From the NCBI GenBank assembly GCA_041662295.1, contig JBAZSR010000193.1, positions 1-7,106 on the forward strand: a stretch of 7,106 nt of DNA. Reading direction: 5' to 3'. How positions within the stretch are numbered: the stretch's first letter is position 1; every line of letters begins with the position of its first letter. Shown here piece by piece: positions 1 through 6,390 of the stretch. The notes beneath the pieces were generated by a model. The model worked only from the letters and a program-made list of their open reading frames with translations. It did no database searches and was not told where the DNA came from. The DNA is from JACQWX01 sp041662295 (GTDB lineage Bacteria; Elusimicrobiota; Elusimicrobia; UBA1565; UBA9628). The position numbers and the translations under genes were made by a program.

Positions 1-2573
1 GCCGCGCCGGGCTTGCCCGCCAAGGCCTTCCGCGCTCTGGCCCCGACCACGCCCATGCGGCCCCACTCCCTGACGGAGCCCATGAGCTGCAGGCCTTCGG
101 AGTCTCCTTTGGCCGCGGCCGTGCCCGCGACGCGGGAATCCTTGGGGGAGAACACCGGGTCCACCACGGCCAGGGCTCCCTCGCCCTGGGCGCCTGTCTT
201 GGCAAGCGACCGGAGCAGGGTCAGCGAGGTCGCGGACTGGGCGTAGCCCACGGGGAAGAGGTCGCCGAGATAGGTCACGCCCAGAGGGAACGGCCCGTGC
301 TCCCCCTCACCGAGCTTCTCCTGCTTCGGGAGACCTGCGGCCAGGGACTCGAAGGGAACGAGACCGAGGCTCTCGTCCGGGACGATGATCACGGATGCCG
401 CGGACGGGAGCGCGGCCAGGCCGCGCTCCCGTCCGGGTGGAGGCGGCACGGCCGCGCCAGCGACGCCGGGCGCGGCCAGTGTTGACCCGAAGAGAACGTC
501 ATAGAGCTTCTTGCTGACCGAAACCTTGTAGCCCGCGAGGTCGGACGCGGAGGAGATGCCCTCGAAGCTGTCCCGATATTTGAGGGCGAGTCCCTCGAGC
601 GCGGCCCGGCCGAGCGGTATCTCCCGGACCGAGACCTTGCGGTCGGCGCCGTCGATGGCGAAGAGGAAGGTCTTCTCGGCCGTCACCTCGAAGGAGAGCA
701 GCCTCTCTTCGGGCCGGAGAGCGACATCCGCGGCCTTGAGCGGGTTCGGGAAGCGCGTGGCGGCGTACTCCGGGCTGCTCTTGCGAAGCTCGGACACGAA
801 TCCCTCGAACTCGGCCCTGGCCTCCTTAAGCTCGGCCTCGCGGGCCGCGAGCCCCGTTCGGTCATCCGCCCGGAAGAGCGCGTCCATCTCGGCGCGCAGG
901 CCGCGGATGCGGGTCTCCAGGGCCTCCTGCCGGGACGTAAGGTCGGGCGGGAGCGTGAATCCAGCGCCGGCCTTGCCCCGAGCGATGGCCTCAGCCAGCA
1001 GACGCGCCTTGAGGTTCTCGGACCAGAAGAAGGCGCCGTCCGCGTCTCCCCCGCCCGCGAGGCACCGCACCAGCCCCTCGTACGGCTCGGTCCGGTCGAA
1101 TCCCATGACCTTGGCGGAGAAGAATGTCTGTTTCTCGACGGGACTCAGGGCCTCGCGCTGCTCCTCGCTCAGGTCCAGGGCCCTGCGAAAATGGGCCGCG
1201 GCCTTCTGAAGGTCCCTGAGCCCGGAATGGGCGTGGCCGAGCCCCACGTTGGCCGCGAAAAGCATTTTGGCCTGCCGCGTACGCTCGCCCTCCTTGAGGG
1301 CGCGTTCGAACGAAGGCACGGCATGGACGTACTGCTTCCTGGCCAGGTGGAGCCGGCCGAGCCTCAGAGAGTCGTCGAGCCGGACATATTCGGCCTGGGC
1401 CTTGGCGAGGTCGCCCTTGGCCAGATGCACGTCCGCGAGGCTGAGCTCGACCTCACGCGTCGGCACCTCCATGATGCGGCTGGCCTTGAGCGCTTTCTCG
1501 TGATAGGTCACGGCTTTGGCGAGGTCCCCCATGTCGAGGTAGACGGCGCCGAGGTCCGCGTAGGCCTGGGCCGTGGCCTTGCCGTTCCAGCTCCCGGCCG
1601 CCTGCTTGGCCGCCATCTCATAGTACCGGATCGTCTGCACATAGTCCCCAAGGTCCGCATAGACCAGGCCGATGTCCCGCAGGATCCAGGGCTGGTTGGC
1701 GGCGTAGGCGGTCTTGGCCCCGCCCTCCTGGGAGGCCTGGTAGAGGGCCCCGTAGGCGTCCATGGCGCGCTTGTACTGCCCAAGCTGGCGGTAGACGCGG
1801 GCGAGCCTTCCCAGGGATTCAAGCTTGGGGAGCTTCTCGTGATAGCGGATGGCCTTGCTGTAGTCGCCCAGGTCCTCGTAGACCTGCCCGAGGGCCGCGG
1901 CGTCGCCGAGCTCCTCGTAGATGGGGATGGCGGCCCGGTAATCGCCGAGCCTGACGAGCTCGCCCGCGATGGCGCGGCGGGCCTCCGCGGCTTCCTTGAC
2001 CTTGCCGGCCCCCTGCCGGATCCTGAGGCTGCCCTCGTAAGCCGCGATGGCCCTGCGGAAGTCGCCCTTCTTCGAGTAGGCGTTGGCGACCTGGGAGTGG
2101 ATGGTGTCCCGTTCGTCGAGGGTGAGGGCCGCGACCCTCAGGACGAACGCCTCCTCGTCGTAGGCGATGACCTTGTCCCACTTCTCGTTGCGGGCAGAGG
2201 CCCCGGCGAGGGCGCGCAGGAGGCGGAAGGTTCCGTCGGCGTCCTTGAGGCCGCGGTAGAGGCCGAGCGCCTCCTCCTGGGCCGCCACCGCTTTGCCCGA
2301 CTGGGTGAGCTTGCCGAAGTACGCGGTTCCGAGCTTCTCGAGAGCCTCCGCGAGCAGGCGCTTGTCCCCGGAACCCCGGGCGATGACCGAGGCCTCCTCC
2401 ATGAGCTTGACGATGGCGGCGTTGGTCGCGGGGCTGAAGGCCTTCTTCTCCAGGACCACGGCCTCAGCCCACTTCGCCGCCGCCTTTTCCGCGGGCGCGG
2501 CGGCCCGGACCGTCCCGGCCTGGAGCACGGCAACAAGCACGACCAGGCACCCGAACCCGTGGATGGACTTCAT
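1..2573 (-). CDS. Exported TPR-repeat CHAT-domain protein (partial, C-terminus beyond left edge)
   Basis: One uninterrupted frame of 857 codons runs from an ATG at 2573 to the window edge without a stop. Residues 1-24 look like a Sec signal peptide: Lys2, a hydrophobic core at about 9-20 and a VRA-A cleavage site, so the protein is probably periplasmic or secreted. Residues about 155-465 hold roughly eight TPR units (for example NAYSKKGDFRRAIAAYE and VYEDLGDYSKAIRYHEK). Residues 514-533 (FFWSENLKARLLAEAIARG) match the linker usually preceding CHAT domains, followed by a charged helical stretch at 545-600. CHAT begins near 618, with VIIVPDESLGLVPFESL at 728-744 and LAVVDPVF at 801-808. CHAT is a caspase-like cysteine peptidase family; its catalytic His and Cys motifs should lie past the edge, so activity cannot be judged. 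The start is supported by GGAGG four bases upstream. It follows hemB by 16 bp, so cotranscription is likely. The substrate is unknown. Alternative: a catalytically dead CHAT scaffold. Confidence 0.9.
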   Translation of the reverse strand, partial: MKSIHGFGCLVVLVAVLQAGTVRAAAPAEKAAAKWAEAVVLEKKAFSPATNAAIVKLMEEASVIARGSGDKRLLAEALEKLGTAYFGKLTQSGKAVAAQEEALGLYRGLKDADGTFRLLRALAGASARNEKWDKVIAYDEEAFVLRVAALTLDERDTIHSQVANAYSKKGDFRRAIAAYEGSLRIRQGAGKVKEAAEARRAIAGELVRLGDYRAAIPIYEELGDAAALGQVYEDLGDYSKAIRYHEKLPKLESLGRLARVYRQLGQYKRAMDAYGALYQASQEGGAKTAYAANQPWILRDIGLVYADLGDYVQTIRYYEMAAKQAAGSWNGKATAQAYADLGAVYLDMGDLAKAVTYHEKALKASRIMEVPTREVELSLADVHLAKGDLAKAQAEYVRLDDSLRLGRLHLARKQYVHAVPSFERALKEGERTRQAKMLFAANVGLGHAHSGLRDLQKAAAHFRRALDLSEEQREALSPVEKQTFFSAKVMGFDRTEPYEGLVRCLAGGGDADGAFFWSENLKARLLAEAIARGKAGAGFTLPPDLTSRQEALETRIRGLRAEMDALFRADDRTGLAAREAELKEARAEFEGFVSELRKSSPEYAATRFPNPLKAADVALRPEERLLSFEVTAEKTFLFAIDGADRKVSVREIPLGRAALEGLALKYRDSFEGISSASDLAGYKVSVSKKLYDVLFGSTLAAPGVAGAAVPPPPGRERGLAALPSAASVIIVPDESLGLVPFESLAAGLPKQEKLGEGEHGPFPLGVTYLGDLFPVGYAQSATSLTLLRSLAKTGAQGEGALAVVDPVFSPKDSRVAGTAAAKGDSEGLQLMGSVREWGRMGVVGARARKALAGKPGA
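401..435. repeat. Perfect 35-bp palindrome (17-bp arms, 1-base centre) inside the CHAT gene
   Basis: CGGACGGGAGCGCGGCC at 401-417 and its exact reverse complement at 419-435 flank a single A at 418. Nearly all pairs are G-C, so it could form a very stable mRNA hairpin or a DNA cruciform. It lies in frame in the TPR-CHAT gene (codons 713-725), encoding a Gly/Arg/Ala/Pro-rich stretch after a run of prolines. This stretch sits between FGSTL and the conserved VIIVPD strand, where CHAT proteins usually have a shorter connection, so it may be an inserted loop. The origin is unknown: an inserted palindromic element or a template-switch event are both possible. Confidence 0.85.
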
Positions 2574-2577
2574 GAAG

Positions 2578-2582
2578 CCTCC
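2578..2582 (-). promoter_or_regulatory. Shine-Dalgarno of the TPR-CHAT gene
   Basis: On the minus strand the 16-bp gap after the hemB stop reads GGCTGGGGGAGGCTTC directly before the ATG at 2573. GGAGG lies four bases from the start, which is short but usable, and it supports this ATG and its signal peptide. No promoter is visible in so short a gap, so transcription probably comes through hemB. Confidence 0.65.
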
Positions 2583-2589
2583 CCCAGCC

Positions 2590-3597
2590 CTACTTTCCGC
2601 GCCTGGCCCGGGAGGCGGCCCCGCCTTCAGCCAGCCACCGGGCAGCGTCCAACGCGTGGTACGTGATGATGAAGTCCGCGCCCGCGCGCTTGATGCAGAG
2701 CAGGGATTCGAGAGCCGCCCGCCTCTCGTCGATCCAGCCGCGCTCGGCCGCGGCCTTGATCATGGCATACTCCCCCGAGACCGAGTAGGCCGCGCACGGC
2801 ACGCGGAAGGCGTCCCGGACCCGGCGCAGGACGTCGAGGTAAGCCAGGGCGGGCTTGACCATCACCATATCCGCGCCCTCCTGGATGTCGAGGGCGACCT
2901 CCCGCAGGGCCTCGCGAAGGTTCGCGGGGTCCATCTGGTAGGAGGCGCGGTCCCCGAAGCTTGGAGGCGACTCGGCCGCGTCCCGGAAGGGGCCATAGAA
3001 GGCGCTGGCGTACTTGGCCGCGTAGGCGAGGATGGCGGTGGACTCCCGGCCGGACCCGTCGAGGGCCCTGCGGATGGCTCCGACCTGGCCGTCCATCATG
3101 CCGCTGGGCGCGATGACGTCGCAGCCGGCCTCGGCGAGGCTCACGCCGGTCTTAGCCGCGAGTTCGAGGGTCGGGTCATTGAGGATCTCGTTGTTCTTGA
3201 CCATCCCGCAGTGGCCGTGGTCCATGTACTCGCAGAAGCAGAGGTCCGCGATGACCGCCAGGTCCGGGAAGCGGGCCTTGACGGCCCGCGCCGCGGTCTG
3301 GACCACGCCGTTGGCCGCGTAGGCGCCGCTGGCCTTGGCGTCTTTCCTCTCAGGGATGCCGAAGAGGATCACGGCCCGGATGCCGGCAGAGACGGCCGGG
3401 GCCAGGGCCTTGACGGCCTGATCCGCCGAGAGCTGGAACACGCCTGGCATGGACCTGATGGCCCGCCGCTCGTTCCTGCCCGGCCGGATGAAGAGAGGCA
3501 GCACCAGGTCCGAGGGCTCGAGCGCGGTCTCACGGACCAGGCTCCGCAGGGCCGGGGTGCGGCGAAGGCGCCGAGGGCGCTCCGAGGGAAAGCTCAT
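2590..3597 (-). CDS. hemB: Delta-aminolevulinic acid dehydratase (porphobilinogen synthase), zinc type
   Basis: This 335-residue cytosolic enzyme condenses two 5-aminolevulinate molecules to porphobilinogen, the common precursor of heme, siroheme and cobalamin. The family match is full length, starting with the typical RPRRLRRTPALR near the N-terminus. The zinc ligands are Cys120, Cys122 and Cys130 in LCFCEYMDHGHC, so it belongs to the zinc-dependent class and not the Mg-only aspartate-rich class. The two active-site lysines are Lys195 (AAKYASAFYGPFRDA) and Lys248 (MVMVKPALAYLD), the latter forming the Schiff base. The segment LREALREVALDIQEGAD contains a Glu (233) where many bacterial enzymes bind an allosteric Mg; that role is inferred. 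The ATG at 3597 fits the family N-terminus and has no Shine-Dalgarno; the upstream bases are TCCTTAAT. It is divergent from guaB across 29 bp and is followed 16 bp later by the TPR-CHAT gene. Confidence 0.97.
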   Translation of the reverse strand: MSFPSERPRRLRRTPALRSLVRETALEPSDLVLPLFIRPGRNERRAIRSMPGVFQLSADQAVKALAPAVSAGIRAVILFGIPERKDAKASGAYAANGVVQTAARAVKARFPDLAVIADLCFCEYMDHGHCGMVKNNEILNDPTLELAAKTGVSLAEAGCDVIAPSGMMDGQVGAIRRALDGSGRESTAILAYAAKYASAFYGPFRDAAESPPSFGDRASYQMDPANLREALREVALDIQEGADMVMVKPALAYLDVLRRVRDAFRVPCAAYSVSGEYAMIKAAAERGWIDERRAALESLLCIKRAGADFIITYHALDAARWLAEGGAASRARRGK

Positions 3598-3604
3598 ATT
3601 AAGG

Positions 3605-3610
3605 ATTTTA
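3605..3610 (-). promoter_or_regulatory. Candidate -10 box of hemB (leaderless-type)
   Basis: On the minus strand TAAAAT at 3610-3605 matches the sigma-70 -10 consensus at five of six positions and ends seven bases before the hemB ATG. That spacing puts the transcript start at or beside the A of the start codon. An overlapping TATAGT (3615-3610) is a second candidate and would give a leader of about five bases. No convincing -35 hexamer is visible, and hemB has no Shine-Dalgarno. Confidence 0.5.
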
Positions 3611-3611
3611 C

Positions 3612-3617
3612 TATAAT
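3612..3617 (+). promoter_or_regulatory. Candidate -10 box of guaB operon (leaderless-type)
   Basis: TATAAT at 3612-3617 is a perfect -10 hexamer in otherwise G+C-rich DNA. It ends nine bases before the guaB ATG, so transcription should begin zero to four bases before the start codon. The intervening bases (GGTGCCCCC) contain no Shine-Dalgarno. No clear -35 element is seen about 17 bp upstream, inside the hemB start region. The box lies next to, and partly overlaps, the opposing hemB -10 candidates. Confidence 0.65.
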
Positions 3618-3626
3618 GGTGCCCCC

Positions 3627-5057
3627 ATGAAAGAAGGCATCACCTTCAGCGACGTCCTCCTTATCCCCAAGCGGTCCTCGATCGCCTCGCGCAAGGCCGT
3701 GGACACCTCCGGCCGCTTCTCCCGGAACATCACCCTCAAGTGCCCCATCGTGTCGGCCAACATGGACACCGTGACCGAGGCCGACATGGCCATCGCCATG
3801 GCGCAGGCCGGGGGACTGGGCATCATCCACCGCTTCCTCACCATCGAGGAGGAGGCCGCCCAGGTCGCCAAGGTCAAGCGCGCGGAGAGCGTCCTCATCG
3901 AGGAGCCCTACACGGTCTCCCCCCGCGACACCGTGGGCCGCGCCCGGGCGCTGATGCGGGTCAATCAGGTCGGGGGGCTGCTCGTCGTGGCCGAGGGCCG
4001 CAGGCTCGTGGGCGTGCTCTCCGAGCGCGACATCCAGTTCCACGAGGACGACGGCGAACCGGTCAAGGCCGTGATGTCCTCCAAGCTCGTCACGGCCAGG
4101 CCCGGCATCACCCTCGACGAGGCCGCCAAGGTCCTGGCCCGGCACAAGATCGAGAAGCTCCCCGTGGTCGACGCCGCCGGGACCCTCAAGGGACTCATCA
4201 CGGCCAAGGACATCAAGAAGAAGAAGCTCCACCCCGAAGCCTCCGAGGACTCCAAAGGCAGGCTCCTGGTCGGCGCCGCAGTCGGCGTGGTCGGGGATTT
4301 CATGGACCGGGCAGCGGCGCTACTCGAAGCCGGGGCGGACGTCCTGGTAGTCGACGTCGCGCACGGCCACTCCGAGCACGTCATCGACGCGGTCTCGAAG
4401 ATCAAGAAGCGCTGGGGCTCGGCCGAGCTCGTGGCCGGCAACGTCGCCACCTACGAGGGAGGCCGCGACCTCGTGGAGGCCGGGGCGGACGGGATCAAGG
4501 TCGGCGTGGGCCCCGGCTCCATCTGCTCGACCCGCATCGTCTCCGGGGCGGGCGTGCCCCAGCTCACCGCGATCATGGACTGCGCCAGGCTCACGGCCAA
4601 GTCCGGCATCCCGGTCATCGCCGACGGCGGCGTGCGCGAGCCCGGCGACATCACCAAGGCCATGGCCGGCGGCGCCTCCTCGGTCATGGTCGGCAGTCTC
4701 CTCGCCGGCACCGAGGAGAGCCCGGGGCTCATGGTCGTGCGCGGGGGCGTCAAGTACAAGCTCTACCGGGGGATGGCCTCCCTGACCGCGACGCTCTCGC
4801 GCCGCATCACGGAGAGCGGCGTCTCGCGGCGCATCGAGGACGACGAAGCCGCCGAGGTCGTGGCCGAGGGCGTGGAGTCCATGGTCCCCTTCCGCGGCCG
4901 CGCCAGGGAAGTCGTGCACCAGCTCGCCGGCGGCCTGCGCTCCGGCATGAGCTACAGCGGGGCCCGGACCGTGCCCGAGCTCTGGAAGAAGGCCGAGTCC
5001 ATCCGCATCACCCCGGCCGCCTGGGCCGAGTCCCTGCCCCGCCTCGAGCGCAAATGA
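3627..5057 (+). CDS. guaB: Inosine-5'-monophosphate dehydrogenase with tandem CBS domains
   Basis: This 476-residue cytosolic enzyme oxidises IMP to XMP with NAD+, the committed step to guanine nucleotides. The N-terminus (GITFSDVLLIPKRS) and SANMDTVTEADMA at 43-55 are typical of the family. CBS domains, which usually bind adenine or guanine nucleotides for regulation, occupy about 90-140 and 150-200. The catalytic loop is GPGSICSTR with Cys300; the phosphate-binding IADGGVR lies at 331-337 and KLYRGMAS at 378-385. EGVES (414-418) and GGLRSGMSYSGA (435-446) complete the barrel. The flap at about 386-412 lacks the usual Arg-Tyr pair (DRYFQ in common bacterial enzymes); SRR at 400-402 is the nearest match. 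The CBS domains and full length favour IMPDH, but a GuaB1-like GMP reductase is not formally excluded. The start follows a -10 box with no Shine-Dalgarno. The stop overlaps the pduS start. Confidence 0.92.
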   Translation: MKEGITFSDVLLIPKRSSIASRKAVDTSGRFSRNITLKCPIVSANMDTVTEADMAIAMAQAGGLGIIHRFLTIEEEAAQVAKVKRAESVLIEEPYTVSPRDTVGRARALMRVNQVGGLLVVAEGRRLVGVLSERDIQFHEDDGEPVKAVMSSKLVTARPGITLDEAAKVLARHKIEKLPVVDAAGTLKGLITAKDIKKKKLHPEASEDSKGRLLVGAAVGVVGDFMDRAAALLEAGADVLVVDVAHGHSEHVIDAVSKIKKRWGSAELVAGNVATYEGGRDLVEAGADGIKVGVGPGSICSTRIVSGAGVPQLTAIMDCARLTAKSGIPVIADGGVREPGDITKAMAGGASSVMVGSLLAGTEESPGLMVVRGGVKYKLYRGMASLTATLSRRITESGVSRRIEDDEAAEVVAEGVESMVPFRGRAREVVHQLAGGLRSGMSYSGARTVPELWKKAESIRITPAAWAESLPRLERK

Positions 5058-6376
5058 TGCCAGGCACCGTCATCAAGGCCGCAGGCGTCGTAGGAGCTGG
5101 CGGAGCAGGCTTCCCGACCCATGTGAAGGCCTCGGCCAAGGCCGAGGTCGTGATCGCCAACGGCGCGGAGTGCGAGCCCCTCCTCTACAAGGACAAGGAG
5201 CTCCAGAAGCACTTCGCGGACCTCGTGGTCTCCGGCATGGAGCTCATGATGGCCGCGACCGGCGCCAAGAGCGGGGTGGTGGGCGTCAAAGAGAAGTACC
5301 GCGAGGTCATGGGAGCCTACGGCAAGGCCTTGAGCGGCAAGCCCCGCCTGCGGCTCCTGGGCCTGGACAACTACTACCCGGCAGGCGACGAGTACAGCCT
5401 GGTCTACGAGGCCACGGGCCAGCTCATCCCCCAGGGCGGCATCCCCATCCAGATCGGCGCCGTGGTGGACAATGTCGAGACCCTCATCAACGTGGCCTTG
5501 GCCTCCAAGCAGCCGGTCACGGACACCTACCTCACCGTGGCCGGCGCGGTCAAGAAGCCCGTGACCCTCAAGCTCCCGGTGGGGACGCCGATCGCGGAAG
5601 CCATCAGGCTCGCGGGCGGGGCCTCGGTCCCGGAGTTCGGGGTCCTCGACGGCGGCGCCATGATGGGCCGGCCCGCGGAACCCTCCGAGCCCCTGACCAA
5701 GACCAGCGGCGGCCTCATCGTCCTGCCTAAGACCCACGGCCTGTGGCGCAAGAAGACCGCCTCCCAGCGCTCCATCGACCTCATCGGCAAGTCCACCTGC
5801 GACCAGTGCTCCCTGTGCACGGAGTTCTGCCCGCGCTACCTCCTGGGATACGCCATCCAGCCCCACAAGGTCATGAGGAGCCTCTCCTTCTCCGGCCCGG
5901 ACCGCAAGGTCTGGGACGAGTGGTCGCTCCTGTGCTGCGAGTGCTCCCTGTGCAACCTCTTCGCCTGCCCGGAGGAGCTCGACCCCAGGGACGTATGCGT
6001 GGCCTCCAAGAGGGCCCTGGCCGAGAAGAGCGTCCACTGGAAGAACGCGTCCCTCAACACGGGCGCGGCTCCCAAGGTCCACCCGGTGCGGGAGTTCAGG
6101 AAGATCCCCCTGGAGAGCCTCATGCGCAGGATCGGCCTGTGGGACTACAGGGCCGAAGCCCCGCTGGATGAGCGCGTCCACCAGATCGGCCGGGTCAGCA
6201 TCCCCCTCAAGCAGCACATCGGCGCGCCCGCCCAGGCGGTCGTATCCGTTGGAAGCAAGGTCCTCCGCGGGGACCTCATCGGCGAGATCCCCGAAGGCAA
6301 GCTCGGAGCTCGCGTGCACGCCAGCATCAGCGGCACCGTGCGCTCCGTGGACACCAGCGTCGTCATCGAGGCCTGA
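5054..6376 (+). CDS. pduS: PduS-type cobalamin reductase / SLBB iron-sulfur flavoprotein of a bacterial microcompartment
   Basis: The 440-residue product resembles PduS along its length. PduS is an FMN/NADH enzyme with two [4Fe-4S] clusters that reduces cob(III)alamin and docks to PduT inside the Pdu microcompartment. In order there is a glycine-rich flavin/NADH loop GAGGAGFPTHVK (14-25), NGAECEP (36-42), YPAGDE (108-113), an SLBB domain at about 156-206, and two clusters of ligands: Cys249/252/255/259 (CxxCxxCxxxCP) and Cys294/297/300/305 (CxxCxxCxxxxCP). A C-terminal barrel-sandwich segment (about 376-440, QHIGAPA to HASISGTV) follows. RnfC carries the corresponding segment at its N-terminus, so this order indicates PduS. 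Two in-frame ATGs (5054, 5057) overlap the guaB stop, suggesting coupled translation; a Shine-Dalgarno is weak (GAG). The N-terminus is a few residues shorter than enteric PduS. Its physiological acceptor here (cobalamin or another cofactor) is not shown. Confidence 0.9.
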   Translation: MMPGTVIKAAGVVGAGGAGFPTHVKASAKAEVVIANGAECEPLLYKDKELQKHFADLVVSGMELMMAATGAKSGVVGVKEKYREVMGAYGKALSGKPRLRLLGLDNYYPAGDEYSLVYEATGQLIPQGGIPIQIGAVVDNVETLINVALASKQPVTDTYLTVAGAVKKPVTLKLPVGTPIAEAIRLAGGASVPEFGVLDGGAMMGRPAEPSEPLTKTSGGLIVLPKTHGLWRKKTASQRSIDLIGKSTCDQCSLCTEFCPRYLLGYAIQPHKVMRSLSFSGPDRKVWDEWSLLCCECSLCNLFACPEELDPRDVCVASKRALAEKSVHWKNASLNTGAAPKVHPVREFRKIPLESLMRRIGLWDYRAEAPLDERVHQIGRVSIPLKQHIGAPAQAVVSVGSKVLRGDLIGEIPEGKLGARVHASISGTVRSVDTSVVIEA

Positions 6377-6378
6377 CC

Positions 6379-6384
6379 AAGGAG
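6379..6384 (+). promoter_or_regulatory. Shine-Dalgarno that sets the pduT start
   Basis: AAGGAG lies six bases before the ATG at 6391, a near-ideal spacing. It is the clearest ribosome binding site among the plus-strand genes. It argues that the ATG at 6391 is real and that PduT here carries extra N-terminal residues, because the next possible start (GTG at 6430) has no comparable site. Confidence 0.75.
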
Positions 6385-6390
6385 TCTCCC

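Noticed and set aside
1191..2666. Long plus-strand open frame of 491 codons opposite the TPR-CHAT gene
   Set aside because: It is a third-position G/C shadow of the minus-strand gene: low complexity, no family motif, and the opposite frame has a clear signal peptide, TPR units and CHAT motifs.
2293..3630. Plus-strand open frame of 445 codons opposite hemB
   Set aside because: The minus strand encodes full-length HemB with all zinc and lysine residues; the plus frame shows no domain.
3740..5053. Upstream extension of the pduS frame (open from 3740)
   Set aside because: This part overlaps guaB in another frame and reads as Arg/Gly/His-rich nonsense. Similarity to PduS begins only at the ATG pair 5054/5057.
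5130..5147. Short palindrome CCTCGGCC-AA-GGCCGAGG early in pduS
   Set aside because: Eight-base arms of GCC/GAG/TCG codons are expected now and then in such G+C-rich coding DNA, and it encodes an ordinary Lys/Ala stretch.
5807..5954. Repeated 14-mer GTGCTCCCTGTGCA in pduS
   Set aside because: It is explained by the two similar cysteine motifs (CSLC) of the two iron-sulfur clusters using the same codons.
5054..6376. Annotation of the SLBB flavoprotein as RnfC or an NADH dehydrogenase 51-kDa subunit
   Set aside because: RnfC has its barrel-sandwich segment before the glycine-rich loop; here it is C-terminal as in PduS. No other rnf gene is adjacent, while pduT is.
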